In this document: positions 1-8,434 of the stretch, in pieces
Numbering within the stretch: the first letter of the stretch is position 1
Layout of the letters: the number at the start of each line of letters is the position of its first letter
Assembly (NCBI GenBank): GCA_012729835.1
Contig: JAAYCK010000136.1
Coordinates: 1 to 62,288, forward strand
Direction: 5' to 3'
Origin: Syntrophomonadaceae bacterium
Lineage (GTDB): Bacteria > Bacillota > Syntrophomonadia > Syntrophomonadales > Syntrophomonadaceae
DNA: 62,288 nucleotides
Made by a program: the position numbers and the translations under genes
Notes under the pieces: generated by a model
Database searches by the model: none
Seen by the model: the letters and a program-made list of their open reading frames with translations, nothing else
What the model was told of the DNA's origin: nothing

Positions 1-50
1 AATGACACGTTGGGATTGCTTCGCATATTATTAATGCCATTGTACATATA

Positions 51-82
51 ATCTGTGTCCATCTGTGTTCATCTGTGGCTAA
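51..82 (+). repeat. TCTGTG-type interspersed repeat, copy 1
   Basis: Three successive ATCTGTG units end in GTGGCTAA. A diverged copy lies at 11413-11444 in the opposite orientation and a third family member at 11602-11632. Nothing protein-like is seen in positions 1-129, so this is an intergenic repeat. Confidence 0.7.
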
Positions 83-129
83 TTAAAAAAATCCTTGCTG
101 CACATCATATGTCAACTGTGAAAGCTGAG

Positions 130-522
130 TTATATCGTCTTAATGACCACTGTGCGATTGCGAGGACCATCGAACTCGGCAAAATAAATCCCCTGCCAGG
201 TACCCAGTGCCAACCTCCCGTTTTCCACCGGCACCATGAGCGATGAGCCCAACAAGCTGGCTTTAATGTGAGCATCCGAATTCCCTTCCGCGTGGCGGAA
301 TCCCTGTTCCATTGGCACCAGTCGCCTGAGTCCGGCAATTATATCGGTCCTTACATCGGGGTCGGCATTTTCGTTGATGGTAACACCCGCTGTGGTGTGG
401 GGTACAAATACTAATACCGCTGAGATGTCCATCCTGGAAGACTCCAGTAAGGCCTCCTGAATTATCTTCGTAATATCCAGCATATCCTCCCGGCTGTGGG
501 TCTTGATCTGACGTTTGATCAT
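130..522 (-). CDS. yjbQ: YjbQ/UPF0047 family protein
   Basis: This 130-residue protein has the full usual length of the YjbQ (UPF0047) family, small beta-rich trimeric proteins linked by others to weak thiamine-phosphate synthase activity. The family signatures are visible: HTTAGVTINENADPDV near residues 46-61, GNSDAHIKASLLGSS in the middle, and GTWQGIYFAEFDGPR near the C-terminus, including the conserved His and Glu/Asp residues expected at the metal site. It starts 16 bases after the stop of the MATE gene at 539-1972 on the same strand, so the two are probably cotranscribed. The true cellular role of this family is unsettled, so only the family assignment is secure. Confidence 0.9.
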   Translation of the reverse strand: MIKRQIKTHSREDMLDITKIIQEALLESSRMDISAVLVFVPHTTAGVTINENADPDVRTDIIAGLRRLVPMEQGFRHAEGNSDAHIKASLLGSSLMVPVENGRLALGTWQGIYFAEFDGPRNRTVVIKTI

Positions 523-538
523 TATTTATCCTCCTGTC

Positions 539-1972
539 TTAAGTCTTCCTTTCCGGCGACAGTACCGAAGTAGGCACCTGGTTGGGAACACTTCCTTCGT
601 CGGGGGACTTCCCTCCATCCGACTGTGATCTTAGCCATCTTATCTCCGGCAAGAGGATTAGCAGAGTAATAACGGTAGCCAGCCCGTCAGCAATGGGCGC
701 CGAGATCCAGATCCCGTTGAGCTGCCAGAAGCGGGGCAGGATCATGAGTGCCGGGATCAGTATCACAACCTGCCGCAGCAAGGCCAGTAATAGAGCCAGC
801 CTGCCCTTGCCAATGGCCTGGAACAGGTTGCCGCCGACAATCTGAAAACCCACCACTGGAAACATAAGAATCAAAAGGCGCATACCGTGGGTTCCAATTT
901 CTATTATGCTAGTATCGTTGGTGAAAACCGCCAGCATCTGATGGGGAAACAGTTCTAACAGGGCAAACCCAGCAGTTGTAATAATCGTTGCAGCTATGAT
1001 AGCATCCTTGAGAGTTTCTACGACCCGGTCATAGCGCCGGGCACCGTAGTTGAATCCGATAATAGGTTGTGCTCCCATATTGACCCCGATCACCGGCAGG
1101 ATCAAGAAATTTGCAATAGCTCCGATGACTCCGAATGCTCCGATAGCCGGATCGCCGCCATAATGGGCCAGATTCTGATTAAATAAGCTATTGACTACGC
1201 TGGCGGCCAGTTGCATGGCAAAGGGAGCCATACCGATAGATACTATTCCCCATATCAGATCTGTACGCAGCCGCATATTGGCAAATTTCAACTTCAGAGT
1301 ACTGCGGGGACTCCGAAAATGCATCAGAACGATAACTGCCGAAACGCCCTGTGAAATAACCGTGGCAATTGCGGCTCCCCGAACCCCCCAACCGAAAAGA
1401 AGAATAAAAAAGACATCTAGAACAATGTTGGTACCCGCATTGATCAATACCACATACATGGCCTTTTTGGGGTTACCTTCAGCCCGTATTACGTTAGATA
1501 ACCCGAAACCAGTATACTGAAAGAATGAAGCAAATAGGATTATACCAATGAAATCACGAGCATAAGGAATGATAGCCGGGCTGGCCCCAAACAAGATAAG
1601 CAGAGGATCAAGAAAGTAAAGGAGTAGCCCGCTTACTATCACTGATATGATCAGCACCAACGAAAAAGCCTGCCCCAGTATATGCTCCGCTTCTTCCTTT
1701 TTACCCTGACCCAGCCGAATTGAAACCAGAGCGCCGGTGCCTACTCCCACTAATAATCCAAAGGCCAGTATGATAAATGATATGGGCATAGTAATAGACA
1801 TCCCGGCCAGGGCATCTGCTCCTACCACTTGCCCGACAAAGATGCGGTCGATGATTATGTAGACCGAACTGGCCAGAGTGCCGATTATTGAAGGCAGAGA
1901 AAACTGCCATAATAGTCTGGATACCTTTTCTTCGCCCAGGCGGCGGGTCGCTTCTTCCATCATATCCTCCAA
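539..1972 (-). CDS. MATE family efflux protein
   Basis: A 477-residue polytopic membrane protein with about twelve hydrophobic segments and the two-fold repeat of MATE exporters. The N-terminal block LLWQFSLPSIIGTLASS and the second-lobe block GVNMGAQPIIGFNYGARR are characteristic of the NorM/DinF-like superfamily. Such proteins export cationic drugs or metabolites at the expense of a Na+ or H+ gradient; the substrate cannot be read from sequence. The start codon follows a GGAGGATATG-type ribosome binding site. It is the upstream partner of yjbQ. The C-terminal 30 residues are hydrophilic and rich in Ser and Pro, which is unremarkable for the family. Confidence 0.92.
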   Translation of the reverse strand: MEDMMEEATRRLGEEKVSRLLWQFSLPSIIGTLASSVYIIIDRIFVGQVVGADALAGMSITMPISFIILAFGLLVGVGTGALVSIRLGQGKKEEAEHILGQAFSLVLIISVIVSGLLLYFLDPLLILFGASPAIIPYARDFIGIILFASFFQYTGFGLSNVIRAEGNPKKAMYVVLINAGTNIVLDVFFILLFGWGVRGAAIATVISQGVSAVIVLMHFRSPRSTLKLKFANMRLRTDLIWGIVSIGMAPFAMQLAASVVNSLFNQNLAHYGGDPAIGAFGVIGAIANFLILPVIGVNMGAQPIIGFNYGARRYDRVVETLKDAIIAATIITTAGFALLELFPHQMLAVFTNDTSIIEIGTHGMRLLILMFPVVGFQIVGGNLFQAIGKGRLALLLALLRQVVILIPALMILPRFWQLNGIWISAPIADGLATVITLLILLPEIRWLRSQSDGGKSPDEGSVPNQVPTSVLSPERKT

Positions 1973-2170
1973 GGTTTCTCATGGTCCGTGTAAATAACCC
2001 ATTTATTTTTCAAACCTGTGCATCATTGTACCACAGTTTAGCAATGCGTGACGTTTTGCGCAATTGTATAAACATATTCATTCGGACTGATGGCTGCCGG
2101 ATGTTTTACATATTCCCTCTGCCAGATATATTCTGCCCATATCAGGCTCCGATAAAATGAAACAATAAAA

Positions 2171-2219
2171 ATAAAAGCCAGTCAGGTCAAGGAAATTCAT
2201 CGACCTGACTGGCTTTTAT
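2171..2219 (-). terminator. Strong intrinsic terminator (18-bp perfect stem)
   Basis: Arms 2171-2188 and 2202-2219 are perfectly complementary with a 13-base loop. Read on the minus strand the stem ends with a T-rich arm. It lies downstream of the crotonase/hydrolase pair and of a small minus-strand ORF at 2239-2358. Confidence 0.8.
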
Positions 2220-2238
2220 ATCGTTCTACTATTATCGC

Positions 2239-2358
2239 TTACACCCGGTCTATGTTTTTCAACACAGTGTTTCCCATTGGGACCAGCAAGAAGCCTCGCA
2301 GGGCAACAGCATATAACAGAGCAACGCTGGCAGCCGCTACATGGAGCCCCAGATACAC
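2239..2358 (-). CDS. Possible small hydrophobic protein (39 aa)
   Basis: A short minus-strand frame of 39 codons from a GTG, just after the hydrolase stop codon. It begins VYLGLHVAAASVALLYAV and includes RGFLLVPMGNTVL, giving one apolar helix followed by a positively charged, Gly/Pro-containing tail. It lies between the hydrolase gene and a strong terminator, so it is within the transcript of 3377-4171 and 2379-3359. No convincing ribosome binding site precedes the GTG, and the frame stays open upstream to near the hydrolase stop without an ATG. It may be a real small membrane protein, or a relic. I do not recognise the family. Confidence 0.35.
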   Translation of the reverse strand: MYLGLHVAAASVALLYAVALRGFLLVPMGNTVLKNIDRV

Positions 2359-2378
2359 AAGTTTTCTAACAATGACAA

Positions 2379-3359
2379 TTATCTTGCATTATCTATAATA
2401 AACTCCAGAGTGCGTTTTTCATGCCAGTACTCGTCCTGACCCGGCCGGTCCATGAAGCCAACATGGCCACCCCAACGGGAGACTTCGAGATAGACTTTAT
2501 CGTTGGCCCGAGCTTCCTGGTAGGGGAAACACTCGGGACCCAGAATAGGATCGTCTGCTGCATTCAGGATGAGAACGGGAATCCGTACAGCGGGAAGGAA
2601 CTGGCGGCAGGAACAGCTCTGCCAATAATCGGCGGCATCCCGAAAGCCGCTCACGGGGCCTGTAAAATAATCATCAAAATCCTTCAGGGTGCGGACAGAA
2701 GCGAGATCGACATCCAGAAGTTCAGGATAGATGGTGGCTTTTTGCCTGATCTTATCCAGTAACATCTTGAGAAAACGATGATGATAGAGCCGGTTTTTCA
2801 TACGGTGTAGTTCTACCGAAGAGGAACTTAGATCACAGGGAGCTGAAATGGCCGCTGCTCCTGCGATGTCCGCCGGCAGGTCATTTCCCGCTTCGCCTAC
2901 ATATTTCAAAACCAGATTGGCTCCCAGGCTGAAGCCTATCAGATACATCGAATCATAATCGCAGCTTACGCGAATATGGTCCAGTACAAGCGCCAGATCG
3001 TCAGTGGCTCCGGCATTGTAGAACCTCTTCTCCCGGTTCATTTCACCGCTGCATCCCCGGTAATTATAGGCTACCGCATCTATTCCGCGACGGTTGCAGG
3101 CTTTGGCCATGCCCCGCATATAGGCACGCTCAGCACAACCTTCCAAACCATGACAAATGACGGCCAGGGTCTTGACTCCCCTGACCGCCATTGCATAACT
3201 CCAATCCAGATCGATGAAATCCCTATCAGGTGTAGTTATCCTCTCCCGCTGATAGTCTACCCCCTCTACCTGTCGGAACAGGGTGGGAAAGGTGGTCTGG
3301 ATATGTGCACTCCTGTAGATGAACGGAGGCCGAAAATCTGAAACTAATACCGGCATCAT
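2379..3359 (-). CDS. YheT-type alpha/beta hydrolase
   Basis: A 326-residue alpha/beta-fold hydrolase of the YheT/COG0429 group. The hallmark RSAHIQTTFPTLFR lies at the N-terminus, the nucleophile elbow is GFSLGANLVLKYVGE (Ser within G-F-S-L-G), and the late acidic and His positions are provided by NAADDPILG and WGGHVGF. Members are esterase-like proteins of mostly unknown substrate. It begins 17 bases after the crotonase gene ends, on the same strand, which suggests an operon and perhaps a role in acyl ester or thioester turnover; that link is inference. Length is normal for the family and all three catalytic positions are present. Confidence 0.9.
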   Translation of the reverse strand: MMPVLVSDFRPPFIYRSAHIQTTFPTLFRQVEGVDYQRERITTPDRDFIDLDWSYAMAVRGVKTLAVICHGLEGCAERAYMRGMAKACNRRGIDAVAYNYRGCSGEMNREKRFYNAGATDDLALVLDHIRVSCDYDSMYLIGFSLGANLVLKYVGEAGNDLPADIAGAAAISAPCDLSSSSVELHRMKNRLYHHRFLKMLLDKIRQKATIYPELLDVDLASVRTLKDFDDYFTGPVSGFRDAADYWQSCSCRQFLPAVRIPVLILNAADDPILGPECFPYQEARANDKVYLEVSRWGGHVGFMDRPGQDEYWHEKRTLEFIIDNAR

Positions 3360-3376
3360 CTACCTCCGCCTTCGAA

Positions 3377-4171
3377 CTATTTACCCTGGTAATTGGCCGC
3401 ACGCTTCTCGATAAAAGCCCGCATTCCCTCAACCTGATCCTCGGTACCGTAGCACATGGCCCATCCGTGGGTCTCGATCTGCAATCCCTTGTCCAGGCTG
3501 GTGCTCCAGGCTGCATTCAAGGCCTCCTTGGCCATCCGCAGGGAGAACGGAGGCTTGGTGCAGAGCTTTTTAGCCAGTTCCATGGTGGCATCCTTCAACT
3601 GATCCAGCGGAACCACCTTGTTGACAATGCCCATCTGCAGAGCGGTCTGGGCATCGAACATTTCGCCCAGGAAGACCAGTTCCTTGGCCTTATTGAGTGA
3701 CATGATCTGGGGCAGACGCTGGGTGGCGCCGCCGCCGGGGAAGATGCCTACATTGATTTCCGGCAGGCCAAAAACCGCATTATCGGCGGCTATCCTCAGA
3801 TCATGACCGATAGCGCTCTCCAATCCTCCACCCAGACAGAGCCCAGCTACCATCGCAATAGTGGGAAAGGGCAGGCTGGTCAGCAGATCGCCGTTAATGA
3901 CAACGTGATCGATAAATTCCCGGGCCTCTTTAACACCAAAATTGACAAAATCCTTCAGATCGCCGCCGGCGCTGTAGGCTCGCTCATCCCCGGTCGAAAT
4001 CAGAACCCGTATCTCTGGATCAGTCTTAAGACCATTATAGATTTCGGTTCTTTCCAACATGAAAGGAAGATTGACGGCGTGAAAGGCCTTGGGCCGATTA
4101 TAAGTAATGGTAGCGATCCCGTCTTCTACGGTAAGAATGTGATACTTGTACTCCTTTTCACGATATGACAC
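3377..4171 (-). CDS. Enoyl-CoA hydratase/isomerase (crotonase) family protein
   Basis: A 264-residue crotonase-fold protein, likely hydrating 2-enoyl-CoA or acting as an isomerase in fatty-acid beta-oxidation in the cytoplasm. The oxyanion-hole segments ERAYSAGGDLKDF and GLCLGGGLESAIGHD are present. Both acidic residues used by hydratases are retained: Glu in GGLES and Glu in GLPEINVGIFPGGG. A clear GGGGGAG ribosome binding site precedes the ATG. It is the promoter-proximal gene of an operon with the YheT-type hydrolase. Other beta-oxidation genes (25236-27429, 30986-33604) are dispersed in this window, so this is one part of a scattered lipid pathway. Confidence 0.9.
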   Translation of the reverse strand: MSYREKEYKYHILTVEDGIATITYNRPKAFHAVNLPFMLERTEIYNGLKTDPEIRVLISTGDERAYSAGGDLKDFVNFGVKEAREFIDHVVINGDLLTSLPFPTIAMVAGLCLGGGLESAIGHDLRIAADNAVFGLPEINVGIFPGGGATQRLPQIMSLNKAKELVFLGEMFDAQTALQMGIVNKVVPLDQLKDATMELAKKLCTKPPFSLRMAKEALNAAWSTSLDKGLQIETHGWAMCYGTEDQVEGMRAFIEKRAANYQGK

Positions 4172-4365
4172 AGAACTCCCCCTTAGATGATTTATTTGCT
4201 ATTGATTATATCACAGTGTAATTCCCCAAGGCGTAATAAGTTTGCACTGGTTCTCATTTCCAATCACAATTTCCAATCCTACGCTTTTTCCCTTGAAATA
4301 ATCAGGCCGGCATCATACAATCAGAGTAGATTCGCTATTGCGGTTAAAATGAAGGAGTGATTTAA

Positions 4366-5949
4366 GTGAAACGTTGCATGGTTATAGTACTTTGTGCCGC
4401 TCTTCTGTTGTTGTCTGTTCCCGGCCTGGCCCAGGCCGAGAATAAAGCTAAAACCGATTTTATCAATAACTTCAGTCAATTGATAAGCACCAATCTTAAA
4501 CTACAGCAAAGCATTCTCGATAATCTTGAGACCAACACAGTTGAAATATCAGCAACGATGGATATGTCTGATGTTGAGGCAGTAATGCCAAGTGGCACCA
4601 AAATCTCAGATATGCCGGGCAGCTTGGATATCAAACTTGCTTTTAATCTAAAAAACAGCCGTGCCAACTGCAGCTTCAAAGGAATCCTTGATGATAATAA
4701 GATCGAAGGGCAAATATACCTGACAGACAGCGGGCTTATCGTTACCCGGGATACCATCTTGTCGCTTAATGCCATAAATGCGGATATATTTGATTTGGAT
4801 GATGTCGATAATCTCCCCGAGTATGTCGTCTTTCCTATTGAAAATAGTGATTTCGCCGAATTTAAAGGCGCTTTCAGCGAAGCCTACCAGCAATCTCCTC
4901 AAAAAAATGCTGCGATTGTAGCCTTTATTTGCGAACTTCTTGAAGTGCTGCCTGATTCATGTTATACCTCGACCAATGAAGGTCCTGCTTTATCGTTGAA
5001 GCTTGATACCCTGGCTTCCCAGGAGTTCATAGATAATCTCAAACAGCAAAGTAATGCGCTAGTCGACAGCTTCATGAAAATATCAGGTGATGCCGTAGAC
5101 AAGGAACTGTCAGAAGAGATAGCGGCCGGGATACAAGAAGACCTGCAGGATCTTGACCCGGCAACGGTGAAGGATGCTCTGAAAAAAATGCCCTTTACTA
5201 TCAATGAGTTTAAGCTGATCTGCACTCCAGATAAGACTAAAGCTGTCATTGACCTTGGCTTTAGTTACAGCGGCGAATCGGCAACCTTCTCTCTGCAGAG
5301 TGAAGCTAACAGCAGTGCCACTCAGAGTTCTTCCAAGATGCTTATGACTATCAAGGCCGACACATCAGTATTGGATATGGATGTCAAGGCTGATTACGAT
5401 GAAATCACTTATACCACTTCGACCACGGCAAATCTTAGCCTGTCCGGCACTATTAAGGACGATGAAATGAAGGCCAGCGGCAAAATTAAAGGAACTATAA
5501 AAGCCAACTGGTCAGGCAAAAATTCTATCAGCGTTCCAACCTTAACCTCGGCAAACAGTAAGGTCATTGAGACTAAAAGAAATGAACCCGTGTCAAATCA
5601 AGGTATCGCAGTATTTGTTGACGGCTCGTACCTATCTTTCGATGGTGCCGCCCCCATGAGCGTCAATGGCAGGACCATGGTTCCACTCAGAGATCTGGCT
5701 GAGTACCTGGGATGCACAGTGGAATGGCAGGCTCCAGGGACCATAATAATAAGCGGGTATAAGGGTACGGTTACCATGAGCCTCAATTCCACCAAATACC
5801 TGGAAGGCAGCGTTGAAAAACAAATGGATGTAGCGCCTTTTATCAGTAACGGGCGTACGTATGTCCCGGTAAGATTCATTTCTGAGTACTTTGACTACGA
5901 GGTGGAGTGGGATCCCGAGTATCAGATAGTCGATCTGTACAGTTATTAA
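4366..5949 (+). CDS. Secreted protein with C-terminal copper amine oxidase N-like domain
   Basis: A 527-residue exported protein. It starts at GTG 4366, eight bases after a GGAG site. Residues 1-25 form a Sec signal peptide (MKR, then an apolar core ending GLAQAEN). A long central region (about 30-400) is rich in Ser, Asp, Lys and Thr with beta-strand periodicity and no recognised catalytic motif. Residues about 408-527 hold the copper-amine-oxidase-N/stalk domain (PF07833 type) seen in many clostridial cell-surface proteins: FDGAAPMSVNGRTMVPLRDL and ISNGRTYVPVRFISEYF are its two repeated lobes. It is probably attached to or released at the envelope. It is monocistronic with its own terminator. 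The central region's function is unknown. Confidence 0.85.
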   Translation: MKRCMVIVLCAALLLLSVPGLAQAENKAKTDFINNFSQLISTNLKLQQSILDNLETNTVEISATMDMSDVEAVMPSGTKISDMPGSLDIKLAFNLKNSRANCSFKGILDDNKIEGQIYLTDSGLIVTRDTILSLNAINADIFDLDDVDNLPEYVVFPIENSDFAEFKGAFSEAYQQSPQKNAAIVAFICELLEVLPDSCYTSTNEGPALSLKLDTLASQEFIDNLKQQSNALVDSFMKISGDAVDKELSEEIAAGIQEDLQDLDPATVKDALKKMPFTINEFKLICTPDKTKAVIDLGFSYSGESATFSLQSEANSSATQSSSKMLMTIKADTSVLDMDVKADYDEITYTTSTTANLSLSGTIKDDEMKASGKIKGTIKANWSGKNSISVPTLTSANSKVIETKRNEPVSNQGIAVFVDGSYLSFDGAAPMSVNGRTMVPLRDLAEYLGCTVEWQAPGTIIISGYKGTVTMSLNSTKYLEGSVEKQMDVAPFISNGRTYVPVRFISEYFDYEVEWDPEYQIVDLYSY

Positions 5950-5965
5950 TACTCAATTTGATCTA

Positions 5966-6000
5966 AAGGGGGGAGCGTAATGCTCCCCCCTTGTTCTTCT
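5966..6000 (+). terminator. Intrinsic terminator after the secreted protein gene
   Basis: An 11-bp stem (5966-5976 with 5982-5992, G6/C6 core, loop GTAAT) is followed by a T-rich run. It sits 16 bases after the stop at 5949. Confidence 0.9.
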
Positions 6001-6354
6001 CTGCTCTGCTTATCCTTTCAATTATTCCTTCTTTTTATTGCACTTCTATAAAAATGACATACAATTGTTCAGGCTTTGAGGAATTACTCCGGCGTTGCCA
6101 GGAAAATGGTATCATCAATCCTTACATTGAGCTTAGAACCCGGGCAGAAATGCTTACTTCCATCATGAACGGTATAAATATGGGGTTACAGCTCGGGGCA
6201 AACCTTGATTATGTGCTTTCTCTTCATGCTCCTGGTGACGGCGCTAAGCCTGGGAATCCTTATTGTCTATCGCGACTACCAGGAGGCAAAAAACTGTCTC
6301 GTACACTAGAACCTATTCCTCTCTCCCTGCACAAAGTCTATGAGACCCCTGGTT
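6001..6354. other. Gap with overlapping short open frames, no recognised gene
   Basis: Two plus-strand frames overlap here. One runs through the terminator and is protein-like from the ATG at 6054 (contains FEELLRRCQENGIINPYIEL) but continues into the antisense of the next gene. The other starts at ATG 6211 and ends at 6309 (32 codons) with one apolar helix, LFMLLVTALSLGILIVYR, then a charged tail. Neither has a strong ribosome binding site. They may be fragments of one frameshifted gene or chance frames; I cannot assign either. Confidence 0.3.
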
Positions 6355-6855
6355 CTATTGTTTTGCGAAGGGAGCATCGTCGCCCTCCAGGGTAACTTTA
6401 ATCGCCTCGCCACCAACTATCGTAATCTTAACGGTCCCAGTGGCCTTATCACCAACGATTTTGACACGTGACTCCCCTGGCGCCAGTTCAAGCTCTTGGC
6501 TGCCCTGGCCTGAACCTTCCGCTATCTTGCTAAGCTCTTGATCCGGCGATATAATAACTATTTTAAATCTGCCTTGGTCTATGTCGGAGTCGTATTTGAC
6601 AGTTACCTTTGCCCGCTGAGATGCATCAATGCGGTAGAAAGTGTCATAACCATTAAACGACCCGAACTTAAGGGCCAAATTATGATCAGGTGAATTCTGA
6701 TCATGATAGCGGTATTCATAAGTATCCCACTCTTGGCTGATGGCCATATTATTATCGTAGCTGCTCTTTTCGCCCTTGTCTGTTTCGTAATTGAGAAAGA
6801 AAATGGCGGCTATCGCCAAAACAGCTACAATAATAAAAATTTTCAAAACCCTCAT
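6355..6855 (-). CDS. Hypothetical protein with N-terminal membrane anchor
   Basis: A 166-residue protein that I do not recognise. Residues 1-22 (MRVLKIF then an Ile/Ala-rich core) form a signal anchor or uncleaved signal peptide with no lipobox cysteine. The rest is hydrophilic and beta-rich, with a C-terminal part (ELELAPGESRVKIVGDKA and onward) that reads like a small beta-sandwich, consistent with an extracytoplasmic domain. It is separated from the ABC transporter genes by about 90 bases and transcribed in the same direction, but with no overlap or coupling. The start codon is preceded by a GGGTAGGGAATCA sequence that can serve as ribosome binding site. Confidence 0.75.
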   Translation of the reverse strand: MRVLKIFIIVAVLAIAAIFFLNYETDKGEKSSYDNNMAISQEWDTYEYRYHDQNSPDHNLALKFGSFNGYDTFYRIDASQRAKVTVKYDSDIDQGRFKIVIISPDQELSKIAEGSGQGSQELELAPGESRVKIVGDKATGTVKITIVGGEAIKVTLEGDDAPFAKQ

Positions 6856-6943
6856 TGATTCCCTACCCCCAAAACACCTATCCTCGTTGTGAGTAATATA
6901 CCATCACTGGTGCAATTCGCTTATGGCATGCAGGATGCCAGGC

Positions 6944-7693
6944 TTAACGCCAGTAGCTAATACGGCTCTCGATGAGGTCGATGATAGTGAACAGGCAGAA
7001 GCCCATGAAACTCAAGACCACTATGCCAGCGTACATGTCCAGATAGTTAACCCGCATCCAGGAATCCATAATGAAATAACCCATACCATATTCGGTGCCA
7101 AAGGTTTCCGTGAAGAATAAAATGGATATAGCGGTTCCCAGAGCCAGACGGGTCGCGGTCAGCACCTCAGATGCTGAAGCTGGTATAATGATTTCCCTGA
7201 GCATCTGGATTCTGGTAGCACCCAGGGACTGCAGTGATCGGTATATCTCCTGCGGTATACCCTTTACTGCATCACGGGCTGATATGATGATCTGGAAAAT
7301 TATGATGAGAACAATCATGATCAGCTTGGAGGTCTCCCCCAAACCAAAAATAAGCATCACTACCGGCAGCAGGGCCAGCTTGGGCACCGGGTAGGTGAAG
7401 TAGACCAGCGGCGATAACATCCGGTCGATTCGATCAAAGTATCCCATCAGAAAGCCCAGGGGAACGCCGATCAATAATGAGATTAATATACCGGCACTGA
7501 TACGCACCAGGCTGTACCAGACATGGATCTCCATGCGGCTCATGAATACTTCTATAATGTTATTGAATACAGCCACGGGAGACGGTATTATCGGGAGCTG
7601 TACCAACCAGGCCAAGAGCCACCAGACCAGCAAAACTACCGCCGCGCTGTAAAGCGCCCCCTGCCATTTTTTATTGGGTTGCACCGTTATCAT
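6944..7693 (-). CDS. ABC transporter permease, SsuC/TauC type
   Basis: A 249-residue inner-membrane permease with six predicted helices. The cytoplasmic coupling loop, SLGATRIQMLREIIIPAS at about residues 148-165, matches the EAA loop of the nitrate/sulfonate/taurine family and contacts the ATPase. Its start overlaps the stop of the ATP-binding gene by four bases (ATGA), so translation is coupled. With the ATPase (7690-8430) and the lipoprotein (8435-9400) it makes a complete importer. The substrate cannot be told from the permease; sulfonates, nitrate, bicarbonate and thiamine-pyrimidine analogues are all handled by relatives. Confidence 0.92.
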   Translation of the reverse strand: MITVQPNKKWQGALYSAAVVLLVWWLLAWLVQLPIIPSPVAVFNNIIEVFMSRMEIHVWYSLVRISAGILISLLIGVPLGFLMGYFDRIDRMLSPLVYFTYPVPKLALLPVVMLIFGLGETSKLIMIVLIIIFQIIISARDAVKGIPQEIYRSLQSLGATRIQMLREIIIPASASEVLTATRLALGTAISILFFTETFGTEYGMGYFIMDSWMRVNYLDMYAGIVVLSFMGFCLFTIIDLIESRISYWR

Positions 7694-8430
7694 CCTTTGT
7701 TCAAAATATTGCGCAGACGCACAGACATAGCGTAATACTCGTCACGGAAGCGCAGGTTGTCCAACTGAAAACAGGGATTGTCAACTACCTCCAGAATACG
7801 CCCGGGAGCATCGGACAGCACCACTATCTTTCTGCCCAGGTAAAGCGCTTCGTCAACGCTATGCGTAATAAAAATCGTTGTAACACTATGCTGCTGCCAA
7901 ATATCCAAAAACAGAGCCTGCATCTCTTCCCGGGTAATGGCATCCAGGGCGGAGAAGGGCTCGTCCATCAAGAGCAGGTCCGGCTTCATGATAAATGCGC
8001 GTGCAATAGCCACCCGCTGCTGCTGTCCGCCGGATAGCTCGCGCGGATACCTCTGCAGCAGGTCTTCTATACCCAACTCGTTAAGAATATAGCGACTGTA
8101 GTCATCGAGTCCCGACCGGTCGTGTTTGATGCGTTGACCCAGCATGGTATTTTGATAGACAGTCTTCCAGGGCAGCAACCCATAGTTCTGCAAGATCAAG
8201 CCGATCCGCTGGGTCCGGGGATCAACGCTCCGCCCATTGACCGTCACGTTTCCGTTATAATCCGAGATTATTCCGGACAGGACATACAGCAACGTTGACT
8301 TGCCGCATCCGGAAGGCCCGATAAACGTGTAAATATCACCAGTGGCGATGTCTATATTTATCTTGTCCAGTGCCAGTGTCTCACCCAGGTTGCCCTGATA
8401 TGCCACTGACAGATCCCTGATTGAAATCAC
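7690..8430 (-). CDS. ABC transporter ATP-binding protein, SsuB/TauB type
   Basis: A 246-residue ATPase with all motifs intact: Walker A GPSGCGKST near residue 38, Q-loop in LILQNYGLLPW, signature [15 protein letters not shown], Walker B LLLMDEPFSALD, and the switch His in FITHSVDEALYLG. The short Q-loop region and the VDEAL stretch are typical of the SsuB/TauB/NrtD group that imports small anions or organic acids. It follows the substrate-binding lipoprotein by four bases and overlaps the permease start. Confidence 0.93.
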   Translation of the reverse strand: MISIRDLSVAYQGNLGETLALDKINIDIATGDIYTFIGPSGCGKSTLLYVLSGIISDYNGNVTVNGRSVDPRTQRIGLILQNYGLLPWKTVYQNTMLGQRIKHDRSGLDDYSRYILNELGIEDLLQRYPRELSGGQQQRVAIARAFIMKPDLLLMDEPFSALDAITREEMQALFLDIWQQHSVTTIFITHSVDEALYLGRKIVVLSDAPGRILEVVDNPCFQLDNLRFRDEYYAMSVRLRNILNKG

Positions 8431-8434
8431 CGAA

